A DNA stretch of 64,000 nucleotides from the NCBI RefSeq assembly GCF_016907555.1, contig NZ_JAFBCE010000001.1:1302001-1366000 (forward strand), written 5' to 3'. Positions within the stretch are counted from its first letter, which is position 1. Each line of letters begins with the position of its first letter. Below the pieces are notes generated by a model, which worked only from the letters and a program-made list of their open reading frames with translations, was not told where the DNA came from and did no database searches. A program made the position numbers and the translations under genes. Positions 44,980 through 53,673 of this stretch are shown here, piece by piece. Source of the DNA: Microbacterium laevaniformans. GTDB taxonomy: Bacteria > Actinomycetota > Actinomycetes > Actinomycetales > Microbacteriaceae.

Positions 44980-47900
44980 CTACAGGCTGCGTGCTGGCCC
45001 GTTGCGGCCAGGATCGTGGCGACGCGGCTCGCGGTCGAACGGGTCGAGCTGCCGCGCCCGCTGTGCCGCACGTCGCCGCGCGTACTCCTGTTCGGCGCGG
45101 TTGGCCTCGATCCGCCGAGCAGCCTCGCTGACAGAGAGACTGCGGAGTTCGTCGGCCTCGGCACGGGCCTGGGCGACTCGCGCGCGAGCATCCTGGGCGT
45201 TGCGGTGCGGGCTGATCGTGCGCATCCCGAACTGGTCGCGACGAGCCTCGTCGGCTCCGAGCTCGCTGACCAGCAACGCCAGGCGTTCCTGCTTGTGCCG
45301 CCGCTGCGTCGCCTTGTGTCCGGCGCGCGCGGTTTCGACAGCGCGGTGGGCCTCGGCCACGCGGGGGTCGCTCTCGGCTCGTCGTACCGCTGCCTGCGCC
45401 GCCCATGCAGATAGCGATTCAGGGGTGCGGGGCGGTTCATCCCAGGTCGCGCGCACGCTCGCCCGAGCCGCGCCAGTGTGTTCGAGCGCGGCGTGGTGCT
45501 CGGTCCGCGCTCTACGCCTGCCGAACCGTCCGGTGGTGGCGAGCCGGGCGCTCGCTGCCGCCTCGGTCTGCATGGTCGCGAGGTAGGCCGCGCCGTCGTT
45601 CTCGGCCTGTTTGGTGAGCGGTCCCGCGACCTCGACGCGCACCCGGTCCGCTTCGCCCTCTGCCGTGCGGAGCACGGTCGCGGCCTCGTCTTCCTCGGCC
45701 CGGTGCGCGGCACGCTGGGCGTCGAGGCGTGCGGCGATCTGCTCCCACCGTTCGGCCTGCCGGTGGGCGCGCTCGGCTTCCTGGTCGAGCCGGGCGAGTT
45801 CTTCGGTGACGAGCTTGACCGGGCCGTTGCTGACGAAGCCGCGCACGGCTTCGGCGGCCTGAGCGGTGGCGTGGTCGAGGCCCCGGTCTGCGGGGTCGCG
45901 CTCCATGGCCTCAATGAACTGCGCCCGCGCATCCGCCAGGCTCTCAGCGACGACGTGCAGCCGGTTGGCCTCGCGGCCTCTCGTCATCCCGACGTAGACA
46001 CCTGCCGCGCTCGTCGCCTCCGACAGGACCGTGTGCGAGGCGGTGACGGTTGCGCCTTGGACCCCGTAGGCGGTCGCTGCGTAGGACAGGTGCGCGTGCT
46101 CACGAACATACTCGGCGGGCAGGGTGACGGTGCGCGGGTTCTTGCGTCCGCTGCCGACCTCTCGGGCGTAAACGGTGCCGTCGTCGGTGACGTGCTGGAC
46201 GATCCATTGCTGTCGGTTCGCGACTCCGAGCGCGGTGTCGTTCCTGCGGGTCTGGATCATGTCGCCGCTGCCGATGGGCAGGCCGTCGCTGCCGGTCGCC
46301 GTCACCATGTCATCGACCGCACCATGCTCGACGCGCCCGATACGGATGCGCTCATTCAACGCAGCCGCCCCGTCGTTCGTGGAGACGGTGATCGCCTCAC
46401 CATCGCGCGCATGTGCGGTGATGTGCTCGCGCACCTGCTCATCGTCGGCGTGGAGCGTGACGAGGTTCATCTTCGCGAGCCGGTCGAACACCTCACCGGG
46501 GCCTACCCTGTCGCGCATCCGAAGCGTCAGAGCCGCGTACTCAGCATCACGGAAGCGGTGCAGTTCGGTCATGTCGTAGGTGCGGCCCTTGATCTGCGCG
46601 GCCATGTCGAGCACCCCGCCACGACCAACGGCTGGGAGCTGGGCGCGGTCGCCGACGAGCGCGACCGTCGCCCCCGCCTCGGCGGTCACGGTGAGGAGTG
46701 AGTGGGCGGTGTCTTGGTCGAGCATCCCGGCCTCGTCCACGATCACGCGCATGCCCCGCGTGAGACGCGCGTCTTCGGGCGGGCCGGTGTAGGTGTTCCC
46801 GTTCTCGGGGTCGGTATCGCCAGGGCTCAGGCGCGTCCATACGCCATCGCGATTCCACCGCCACCCGTGCGCGCGCACAAGCGCCGCAACACTGGTTGCG
46901 GGCACGCCGAGTTCTTCGTGTGCGACCTGCGCGGCCCGCAATGTCGGCGCGACGACCCGCGCCGCTGTGCCATGCTCGGCCGCGACCTCGATGGCAGTGC
47001 GGAGCATCGTGGTCTTCCCGCTCCCCGCCGCACCCTCCACGATCACCAGCGGATCGGCCGACGCGACCGCAGCGGCCGCGAGGGTCTGGCCTTCATCGAG
47101 TCCAGCGGTGCGCGCGGGTTCGGTCACGTCGGGGTGCCCTGGCTCTCGCTGCGGTGTCGCGGCGGCGAGCTGGTCACGCAGCGCGGCCTCGGCGGCAACC
47201 ACGCTCAGGCTGGTCAGGTGCGCGACATGCTCCGGCGTCGCGGCGCCCGGCGGCAGCACGGAGAAGCAATCCGAGACGGCAAGCCCGGTCGCCACCGCGA
47301 TGAACTCCCGCAGCTCGTCGGGCGTCGCCTGTACGCCTGCCTCGGTCGTGATGCGGGTGACGTGCTCCTGGACAGTGTGCCGTGTCCACGCCGACGCACT
47401 CGCCGCGCTCCGATCCAGCGCCCGCGATGCAACCTCCTGCACGGCGAGGTCATCCACCGACAGCACCGATTGCACCGCCCGGCGTTCGAGGCGTGCGGGA
47501 TCGTATCCGGCGTCGCGGAGTTCCTGCACCCACCATTGCTCATCCTTGAGGTCGGCAGGCTTCTTGCCGGGCCGCTGGTGGGTCCACGCGATGCCCTGCA
47601 ACCTCGCCGTCATCACCGGACCAAGCACCTCGCCAGGATGCTGTGCTTCCCACTCGGCTTCGAGGCAGTTGAGGTTGCGCCTGATTTGCGCCGACCGCTT
47701 CGACATCACCCCGTTGAACGGCTCCAACTCCCTGACTTCGCCGCTGGCCGAATCGAGGGTCAGGCCATGCTCTGCGAGCGTGCGCGCGAGCTGGGGGTGG
47801 GCGGCGATCACCGCCGTGCCGAGGGCGCGGATCGCTCCTTGCTGCTTGAATAGCGCGGCGGTGTCCAGTGCCCGCCACTTCCCAGCCGCCCACACGCGCG

Positions 47901-48432
47901 CGCCGATCTGCATATGAATATGCCGGTGCGGATCACCCGCACGGGAGGTCTTGTGACGGATACCGACGACCTGCATGTGCTCGATGGGCACCACCTCCCG
48001 CGCCTCACGCGGCCCGACCCTGGTCACCGAGTGCTGACCGAGCCACCGCCGTATCTCCGCGAGGGCGTCCTGCTGCGCGGCGTCGAGCGCCACCGACACG
48101 TCGGGGTGGAGTGCGGCGGCGACCGACAGGGACTTGGGGGCGTTGATCGTCATCTCGGCGAACAACGGCGACCCCTTCGTGCCCTCGGCTGCGGCGCGTG
48201 GGGCGCCCATCGACTCACCCGTGACGGGGTTGATCCAGTCCACCCACCCCTCGTACTCGACAGCCGACAGCGACCGGGTAGCGGTGACCTCACCGCGGGC
48301 ATCGAGCACCGCGTACTCGGCTACGGCGTCGTCCGCGCCGAGGTAGTACTCGTCGGCGCGAGAGCGATCTGCCTCGACATAGCGGCGCGCGGCGGCACCG
48401 CTGCCACGGAACAAGATCACCCCGCCCTTCAT
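44980..48432 (-). CDS. MobF relaxase-helicase of the inserted element
   Basis: 1150 residues. The TrwC-type relaxase domain occupies the first ~300: paired Tyr in ADEYYLG (about 32-36), FAEMTINAPKSLSVAAAL and the metal triad DPHRHIHMQIG. An SF1 helicase follows: EGAAGSGKTTMLRTA, RVIVDEAGMLD, ALVGDRAQLP, SYAATAYGVQGAT and YVGMTRGREANRL. The tail is long, charged and coiled-coil. It nicks oriT, stays on the 5' end and unwinds the strand for transfer. The ATG is chosen for GGGAGG 7 nt upstream, which is locked in a 13-bp inverted repeat. It differs in sequence from the split relaxase. Confidence 0.94.
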   Translation of the reverse strand: MKGGVILFRGSGAAARRYVEADRSRADEYYLGADDAVAEYAVLDARGEVTATRSLSAVEYEGWVDWINPVTGESMGAPRAAAEGTKGSPLFAEMTINAPKSLSVAAALHPDVSVALDAAQQDALAEIRRWLGQHSVTRVGPREAREVVPIEHMQVVGIRHKTSRAGDPHRHIHMQIGARVWAAGKWRALDTAALFKQQGAIRALGTAVIAAHPQLARTLAEHGLTLDSASGEVRELEPFNGVMSKRSAQIRRNLNCLEAEWEAQHPGEVLGPVMTARLQGIAWTHQRPGKKPADLKDEQWWVQELRDAGYDPARLERRAVQSVLSVDDLAVQEVASRALDRSAASASAWTRHTVQEHVTRITTEAGVQATPDELREFIAVATGLAVSDCFSVLPPGAATPEHVAHLTSLSVVAAEAALRDQLAAATPQREPGHPDVTEPARTAGLDEGQTLAAAAVASADPLVIVEGAAGSGKTTMLRTAIEVAAEHGTAARVVAPTLRAAQVAHEELGVPATSVAALVRAHGWRWNRDGVWTRLSPGDTDPENGNTYTGPPEDARLTRGMRVIVDEAGMLDQDTAHSLLTVTAEAGATVALVGDRAQLPAVGRGGVLDMAAQIKGRTYDMTELHRFRDAEYAALTLRMRDRVGPGEVFDRLAKMNLVTLHADDEQVREHITAHARDGEAITVSTNDGAAALNERIRIGRVEHGAVDDMVTATGSDGLPIGSGDMIQTRRNDTALGVANRQQWIVQHVTDDGTVYAREVGSGRKNPRTVTLPAEYVREHAHLSYAATAYGVQGATVTASHTVLSEATSAAGVYVGMTRGREANRLHVVAESLADARAQFIEAMERDPADRGLDHATAQAAEAVRGFVSNGPVKLVTEELARLDQEAERAHRQAERWEQIAARLDAQRAAHRAEEDEAATVLRTAEGEADRVRVEVAGPLTKQAENDGAAYLATMQTEAAASARLATTGRFGRRRARTEHHAALEHTGAARASVRATWDEPPRTPESLSAWAAQAAVRRAESDPRVAEAHRAVETARAGHKATQRRHKQERLALLVSELGADEARRDQFGMRTISPHRNAQDARARVAQARAEADELRSLSVSEAARRIEANRAEQEYARRRAAQRARQLDPFDREPRRHDPGRNGPARSL

Positions 48433-48437
48433 CTGGG

Positions 48438-48467
48438 CCTCCCTCATGAGTCGTCTCATGAGGGAGG
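48438..48467 (-). promoter_or_regulatory. 13-bp perfect inverted repeat over the relaxase ribosome site
   Basis: CCTCCCTCATGAG-TCGT-CTCATGAGGGAGG. In the relaxase mRNA the 3' arm is the Shine-Dalgarno sequence, so the hairpin would block initiation. The same dyad could be an operator or part of oriT. Confidence 0.75.
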
Positions 48468-48540
48468 TGCGCACCACGGCCCCGCCGTGGCATACGTGCA
48501 TCAATGAGTCTGTGGGCGGGGTGGGTGCAAGGTGAGAGAA

Positions 48541-48584
48541 CTGACGAGGGCCAGGTCGGGGAGACTCGACCTGGCCCTCGTCAG
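48541..48584 (-). terminator. Terminator after the 627-residue unknown gene
   Basis: CTGACGAGGGCCAGGTCG pairs perfectly over 18 bp with CGACCTGGCCCTCGTCAG around an 8-nt loop. Confidence 0.85.
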
Positions 48585-48594
48585 TTGCAGCGGT

Positions 48595-50478
48595 TCAGGT
48601 GTGCGTTGGGGTGCTGTGCTTTACGGCGTGGGGTGCGGAGATGCGGTGGAGGAGGTCGCTGAGTCCGACGAGATCATGGGCGACGAGGGCTCGGTTGAGC
48701 TTGTCGCGGTGATCGAGCCATTCGCCGGTGCCGACTCGTGTGGCGGCGAGCGGCGCCGGGCTGTCGAGAAGACGGCGAGCCCACGCGATCAGCGGGTGCT
48801 CGGTGTCGACGCCTGCCGGGCTGATCTGTGCCAGTTGATCGATCTTCGTGTCCTCACGATCACACGGCGCGGTGAACAGTTCCTGCCGGAGGGGTTCCGT
48901 GTGCGTCTCGATGCTGCCTTCGAAGTGCAGCCTGTCGAGCCGGGCGAGGAGCTGAGCGGCGCGGCCGTGGAGGGACGCGGCGGCTTCGTCTCGGACGGCG
49001 AGGATGCGGTGGATGTTGTCGGGCAGGAACGGGCCGTGGTTCCCGGTGGTCTTGTCCATGTAGCGGAGGATCTGCGCGCCGCCGATGCCGATTCCGTCGA
49101 CGCCGGTGACGACGGCGTCGGGGATGTTCGCGAAACGGAATCCGGCGGAGAAGTAGGTCAACAGTCCGTGCTCGTGCGCGCGGTGCACGAGCGTGAGCGC
49201 CACAGGCGGTGTGAGCTGGTCCGTGATGCACCGACTCGGGTAGGTGTCGGCGGTGCCGTCCCACGTGACTTTGTCGAATCCGCCTTCGGTGACGATCTGG
49301 ACGCCGAGTAGCCCGATCTGCTCCGCCGTTCGTGCCCAGACCGCCTCGCCGTGTTCTGCGACGGTCTCGGGTCGGTCGTCGAGGATGGGTGTGTTGATGT
49401 TGAACGCGGCTGCGAGGATCTGTGCATGCCGGTCTCGTCGCACTTCCTGGGCGAGGGCGCGCAGCAGCGTGATCGCTTCGGTGGCGGTCAAGCGCTCGAC
49501 GGCGAACTTCACCTCGGCCAACCCGTCTGCCAGCAGCGAAGACGCGGCTGCGGCGAAGGTGCGACTGGTCTTGATCAGCGAGTCCTCGACCGTGCCGTCG
49601 AGCAACGGCCTGCCGATGTAGCTCGACGTCGGCGCGGCGTCTCCCGTGTGGAGGCGGACGCGGGCGACGGTGCGCGGCGAGGGCATGCGGTAGGGCTCGA
49701 GTTCCTCACGGCTGCGGTCGACGCCCCGCTCGAGGTGCTCGACGTGCACGATCACGCCATGCAGGAATCCGAGATAGCGGGTCGTCCCGGCGAGGTGTCC
49801 CTCGCCGGGATCGGTGATCGAGGCGTAGGTCTGCACGTCGCGGAACCCGGACGTACCCCAGGAGGGGAAATCGCCGCGGACGTGGACGCCGCGGTCGAGG
49901 AGCCAGTATCCGGCTCGAACTGCGATGCGCTCGTCGATGCGGAAGTTCTCCTCGGCGTCGCGGCGGCGGGCGGTGAGCGCGCTCACCGCGGTGAGGTAGT
50001 TCTCGGCGCCGTCAGCGCGGCGCGGGTGGTCGATCTGGAGATCGACGATCAGTCCGTGGCTGGCGAAGCGGACCTGTGCGAGCGAGTCGCCGGTGGGCTC
50101 AGGCCCGAAGGCGCCGGTGAACACGGTCAGTGCCGCCCGGTAAGTCGTCTCGGTATCCGCGATGCTGCCGCGTTGAGCGGCTGCGTCGAGTGCCCAGGTG
50201 AAAGCGTCCGACAGCTCACTGCGGTCGGGGGACCTGTGCGCGAACGCACGAAGATCGCTCCGGACTCGGGCGACGGTGGCATCGAACCGTTCGTGTACGG
50301 GAAGCTGGTACGCGTCGGCCTTCGTGAACGTGTCGAACGTGAACCGCTCGCGGGTGAGTACGGCGTCGGCGCGCAGGAGGAGGTCGCCGAGGTGCTCGAC
50401 GATCAGGTGCGCTGTTGCGCCGGGTGGGACGTGGACAGTGGCGATGTCGGGTTGGGTGCGGGAGATGAGAGTGACCAT
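48595..50478 (-). CDS. Large unknown protein of the HxlR-linked gene pair
   Basis: 627 residues; AAAGGA 11 nt before the ATG decides the start. No signal peptide or membrane segment is present. The C-terminal third contains AHEHGLLTYFSAGFRFANIP and GVDGIGIGGAQILRYMDKTT, a Gly-rich turn pattern like the last strands of TIM barrels. The central part has acidic and Arg-rich conserved-looking blocks (RGDFPSWGTSGFRDVQTY). It lies downstream of the GlcG-like gene, probably in one transcript divergent from the second HxlR gene. The family is unknown to me; an enzyme acting with the redox genes is plausible but unproven. Confidence 0.8.
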   Translation of the reverse strand: MVTLISRTQPDIATVHVPPGATAHLIVEHLGDLLLRADAVLTRERFTFDTFTKADAYQLPVHERFDATVARVRSDLRAFAHRSPDRSELSDAFTWALDAAAQRGSIADTETTYRAALTVFTGAFGPEPTGDSLAQVRFASHGLIVDLQIDHPRRADGAENYLTAVSALTARRRDAEENFRIDERIAVRAGYWLLDRGVHVRGDFPSWGTSGFRDVQTYASITDPGEGHLAGTTRYLGFLHGVIVHVEHLERGVDRSREELEPYRMPSPRTVARVRLHTGDAAPTSSYIGRPLLDGTVEDSLIKTSRTFAAAASSLLADGLAEVKFAVERLTATEAITLLRALAQEVRRDRHAQILAAAFNINTPILDDRPETVAEHGEAVWARTAEQIGLLGVQIVTEGGFDKVTWDGTADTYPSRCITDQLTPPVALTLVHRAHEHGLLTYFSAGFRFANIPDAVVTGVDGIGIGGAQILRYMDKTTGNHGPFLPDNIHRILAVRDEAAASLHGRAAQLLARLDRLHFEGSIETHTEPLRQELFTAPCDREDTKIDQLAQISPAGVDTEHPLIAWARRLLDSPAPLAATRVGTGEWLDHRDKLNRALVAHDLVGLSDLLHRISAPHAVKHSTPTHT

Positions 50479-50608
50479 GATCAAGAGTCCTTTCAAGATC
50501 GGTGCGAAGGGGGTGCGCGCGCGGCCGCGCGCAGGAGGTCAAACGGGAACGGGCGGTTCGGCCCCGGGTGATGGTGCGCCCGGGGCCGAACCATCGGCAT
50601 GTCGGAGA

Positions 50609-51025
50609 TCACGCGGCAGCGGAGCGTGCAGCAGAGGCGACCTCGTGGTCCTGGTCGGGCGAGCCACCGCCGGCGCCGATGGCGCCGATCACGGTGCCGT
50701 CCGTGTTCGTGATCGGCACGCCTCCGGCGTAGTCCGCGTCGCGGGTGCCGAGCGCGAACAGCGGCGCACCGGGGTTGACCGCGGCTTGGAGTTCCTGGGT
50801 GGGCTGGGCGAAATGGACGGCGGTGATCGCCTTGGCGTAGCTGGTGCCGACGGACGCCAGTGCGGCCCCGTCGTCCTTGACCTGAGCGACGAGGTTGCCG
50901 CCACCGTCGACGACAGCGATGGTGAACGGGATGCCCAGCTCAGCGGCCTTCGCGAACCCCGCGTCGAGCGCCGCGTGCGCCTGTGCGCGGGTGAGAGTGA
51001 CGGGCGAGATGATCGGTGTTGCCAT
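50609..51025 (-). CDS. GlcG/HbpS family protein
   Basis: 138 residues, the family's usual length: LTRAQAHAALDAGFAKAAEL, FTIAVVDGGGNLVAQVKDDG and AYAGGVPI-like DYAGGVPI, ending in the Gly-rich GAIGAGGGSPDQDHEVA. HbpS-type members bind haem and sense redox stress; GlcG members occur in catabolic operons. GGAG precedes the ATG. It has no secretion signal, so it is probably cytosolic. It lies divergent from the second HxlR gene and upstream of the 627-residue unknown gene. Confidence 0.85.
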   Translation of the reverse strand: MATPIISPVTLTRAQAHAALDAGFAKAAELGIPFTIAVVDGGGNLVAQVKDDGAALASVGTSYAKAITAVHFAQPTQELQAAVNPGAPLFALGTRDADYAGGVPITNTDGTVIGAIGAGGGSPDQDHEVASAARSAAA

Positions 51026-51107
51026 GACGGAAAGTGCTCCTGTCGACGAGGTGGAAAAACACCGGCGCAGGATGCGCCGGTGCTGACCAAAACGTAAGTT
51101 CGCGGCG

Positions 51108-51134
51108 CTATTTACCCGCAAGAGCCACTACTAT
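51108..51134. promoter_or_regulatory. HxlR operator-like site 2
   Basis: On the minus strand TAGTGGCTCTTGCGGGTAAA matches the third site (TAGTCTCCCTTGCGGGTAAC). It lies between the divergent GlcG-like and HxlR genes. Confidence 0.5.
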
Positions 51135-51181
51135 CTAAAGGGAAGCCACGTCGGCTTTCTGCGAGTTCAGGAGGGATGCTC

Positions 51182-51598
51182 ATGTCGTTGCATGACGGTT
51201 TGCGGCTGGTGGAGACGATTAAGACGCGCGGCGACGTGTATTCGGCGGACTGCCCGTGCCGGGATCTGCTCGACGTAGTCGCGAACAAGTGGTCGGCTCT
51301 CGCGATCGGCGCGCTAGCGGACGGTCCGGTACGCTTCGGGGCGCTGCAGCGCCAGCTCGAAGGCGTCTCCCCGAAGGTGCTGACCGCGACGCTACGTCGC
51401 TTGGAAGGGTTCGGGCTCGTGCATCGCGAGGTGATCCCAGCTGTGCCGTTGCACGTGGAGTACACACTCACGAACGCAGGGCTCAGCGCTCTCGAACCGG
51501 TGTTCGCGCTGCGGGAGTGGGCCGAGAGCAACTACCAGCTCGCCCGCGCCCACGCCGATGCTGCGGCAGCAGATGATGACGCCGTCGCAGGTTCCTGA
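51182..51598 (+). CDS. HxlR family regulator, second copy
   Basis: 138 residues. Signatures are DCPCRDLLDVVANKWSALAI, FGALQRQLEGVSPKVLTATL, LVHREVIPAVPLHVEYTLT and LREWAESNY. The CPC pair matches the first HxlR protein. The second of two close ATGs is used because GGAGGG stands 6 nt before it. It sits between the divergent GlcG-like gene and an MDR reductase in the same direction, with an operator-like site on each side. Confidence 0.88.
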   Translation: MSLHDGLRLVETIKTRGDVYSADCPCRDLLDVVANKWSALAIGALADGPVRFGALQRQLEGVSPKVLTATLRRLEGFGLVHREVIPAVPLHVEYTLTNAGLSALEPVFALREWAESNYQLARAHADAAAADDDAVAGS

Positions 51599-51619
51599 CT
51601 TCTCCAAGCGGTTTCCTCG

Positions 51620-51649
51620 GGGTAACTAGTCTCCCTTGCGGGTAACCAC
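51620..51649. promoter_or_regulatory. HxlR operator-like site 3
   Basis: GGGTAACTAGTCTCCCTTGC followed by GGGTAACCA: two GGTAAC half-sites about 20 bp apart, upstream of the second MDR reductase. Confidence 0.55.
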
Positions 51650-51720
51650 AGCCCAACGGATAGCGTCACCGTCACGGCGCCCGCACTCGGTGGGCCACGA
51701 TGGAACGGAGACGAGAACCG

Positions 51721-52746
51721 ATGACAGAAGATAGCCGGACGATCCGCGCGGTGATCAACCGGGCGGGCGGCCCGATCGACGATCCTGACAGCCTCATCGG
51801 CGCCGAAGTCCCGAGCCCGACGGCGCCGACCGGCAGGGATCTGCTCGTCGGGGTGCGGGCGGTGTCGGTGAACCCGGTGGATGTGAAGGTCCGCGCCTCT
51901 GGTAACCGTGCCCATAAGGACCGGATTCTCGGCTGGGACGCCTCCGGGACCGTCCTCGCGGCAGGCAACGAGACCACCCTGTTCCGGCCCGGCGACGAGA
52001 TCTTCTACGCCGGAAGCATCGACCGGTCCGGAAGCTACGCCTCCCGGCAGCTCGTGGACGAGCGCATCGTCGGCACCAAGCCCACGAACCTCACCCATGC
52101 CGAGGCAGCGGCACTGCCGTTGACGGCAATCACCGCGTGGGAAGCCCTGTTCGACAAGCTCCGTCTGACCGGCGAGACCACCGGCACGCTCCTCGTGCTC
52201 GGCGCGGCAGGTGGGGTCGGGTCCATCGTCATCCAGCTCGCCAAGGCGCTCACCGGCGTCACGGTCATCGCGACGGCCTCTCGGCCGGAATCACGCGCGT
52301 GGGTGGCACAGCTCGGCGCCGATGTCGTCGTCGATCACACGGCCCCGGACGTTGCCCGCAGCATCCTGAAGGCCGCGCCGGGCGGAGTGGACTTCGTGTT
52401 CACCGCGCAGAGCAAGGGGCGTGTCCCGCTGTTCACGAAGGTCGTCCGCCCGTTCGGGCAGATCGTCGCCATCGATGACGAGCGTGACCTCGACTTCTAC
52501 GCACTCAAGGACAAGGCCATCTCCTGGCACTGGGAGTTCATGTTCGCCCGTCCCCGTCACGGCTGGGACCTCGAAGCCCAGCACAACCTCCTGAACCGCG
52601 TCGCCGAGCTGATCGAAGCTGGCCGCATCCGCACCACGCTTACTCAGACCTTGGTGCCCGTGAACGCGACGAGCCTTCGCGAAGCGCACGCTTTGGTCGA
52701 GACCGGGCACGTAATCGGCAAGATCGTCGTTGCCGAGCACGCCTGA
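51721..52746 (+). CDS. Zinc-free MDR reductase (quinone/enone type), copy 2
   Basis: 341 residues, paralogous to the reductase at 43952: SVNPVDVKVRASG, FYAGSIDRSGSYASRQLVDE, ALPLTAITAWEALFDKLRL, VLGAAGGVGSIVIQLA (NADP loop) and KAISWHWEFMFARP. No zinc ligands are seen. NADPH-dependent reduction of quinones or enones is the likely reaction. It starts at the ATG where similarity to the paralogue begins. The HxlR gene upstream and the intervening operator suggest shared control. Confidence 0.88.
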   Translation: MTEDSRTIRAVINRAGGPIDDPDSLIGAEVPSPTAPTGRDLLVGVRAVSVNPVDVKVRASGNRAHKDRILGWDASGTVLAAGNETTLFRPGDEIFYAGSIDRSGSYASRQLVDERIVGTKPTNLTHAEAAALPLTAITAWEALFDKLRLTGETTGTLLVLGAAGGVGSIVIQLAKALTGVTVIATASRPESRAWVAQLGADVVVDHTAPDVARSILKAAPGGVDFVFTAQSKGRVPLFTKVVRPFGQIVAIDDERDLDFYALKDKAISWHWEFMFARPRHGWDLEAQHNLLNRVAELIEAGRIRTTLTQTLVPVNATSLREAHALVETGHVIGKIVVAEHA

Positions 52747-52764
52747 GCCAGAGGCGGGCGTCAG

Positions 52765-53006
52765 TCAGTCGGTGTAGTGGTCGAGGGTGGCGGCGAGGTA
52801 CGTCATGAAGTCGTCGCCAAGGGTTGCGGGCTGACGATGATGACGTCTGGTCCGAGGCGAAGGAAGGACGGCCATGGCGTGGAGGTGGTCCACGAAATCC
52901 AGTTCCGGGCTCCCTCCGCCCGGTCGTGGACCCATGCGGTCGCAGTGACAGCAGTGAAGCCATCGAGGAATAGCTCACGATGCGTTTGTCGCTGAGGAAG
53001 CAGCAT
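52765..53006 (-). pseudogene. Remnant of an unknown (possibly regulator) gene, frameshifted
   Basis: One frame encodes RELFLDGFTAVTATAWVHD and SFLRLGPDVIIVSPQPL. The neighbouring frame continues GDDFMTYLAATLDHYTD and stops. One missing G near 52818 explains the break. The late Trp/Leu pattern and the LGPDVIIVSPQPL ending recall the C-terminal extension of WYL regulators, a weak resemblance. No upstream part is found, so it is truncated too. Confidence 0.35.
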
Positions 53007-53170
53007 ACGCTTGACACCTCGCCCCTGAACTTCAGGCCAAAGAAGGCTAACTCGCAAACCGTTGAGTATCGCGCACCATATGCAGCATCCTCCAGATCGG
53101 ATTCTGCTCACGGCGACGGCGCGACAAGTGCTCCGGGGGTGAAACTCCCGCCGGCCAGCGACGGGCCTGG

Positions 53171-53581
53171 CTAGGCTGTCAGTTTCGCGAGGAGTGACTC
53201 AAGCTGATCCAGCTCGGCTTGGTCGAGCCTGCTGAGCACTGAGGCGTGTGAGAACTCGGTGATGATCGCGGCGCGAGCGCGTGCGCCTTCGTCTGTCGCG
53301 ACGATCACCTTCGACCGCCGGTCAGTCGGGTGTGGAGTTCGTTCTACAAGACCCGCCTCTTCAAGCTTGTCGACGATGTAGGTGACGCTGCTGGGATCGC
53401 AGCGAGCGCGCTCCGCGAGCGAGCGCATGGTCATGGGTTCTTCGAGAGCCACCAGGGCGCTCGCCTGCGAGGTCGTCAGCGACTGCCTGTGGACTACGGC
53501 TTTGACCTCGTCGCGAACCTCGTCGGCGACGTTGAAGAGGAGCCCTCGGAGCACGGACGTTGTGTCACGAAGTTCAAGCAT
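53171..53581 (-). CDS. MarR family regulator of the AvrD operon
   Basis: 136 residues. The winged helix is LTTSQASALVALEEPMTMRS, then RARCDPSSVTYIVDKLEEAG, with wing VERTPHPTDRRSKVIVATDEG, the MarR DxR signature. TACAGT lies 6 nt before the ATG, suggesting a leaderless start. It is divergent from the AvrD operon with a 93-bp spacer that holds an imperfect 15-bp dyad over the likely promoter, so it probably represses that operon in response to a ligand, possibly the cassette's own product. Confidence 0.88.
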   Translation of the reverse strand: MLELRDTTSVLRGLLFNVADEVRDEVKAVVHRQSLTTSQASALVALEEPMTMRSLAERARCDPSSVTYIVDKLEEAGLVERTPHPTDRRSKVIVATDEGARARAAIITEFSHASVLSRLDQAELDQLESLLAKLTA

Positions 53582-53637
53582 GTACCGACTGTAGCAGGGA
53601 AGCCCTAAGCCAGACTGTCCGACTCGACCCCGCCTCC

Positions 53638-53670
53638 GATGATTGGAATCTATGCTAGTATCCAACCATC
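53638..53670. promoter_or_regulatory. Operator/promoter of the AvrD operon
   Basis: GATGATTGGAATCTA and TAGTATCCAACCATC are inverted repeats matching at 12 of 15 positions around TGC. TATGCT and TAGTAT inside the dyad are -10-like, so a bound MarR would block RNA polymerase. Confidence 0.6.
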
Positions 53671-53673
53671 GGA

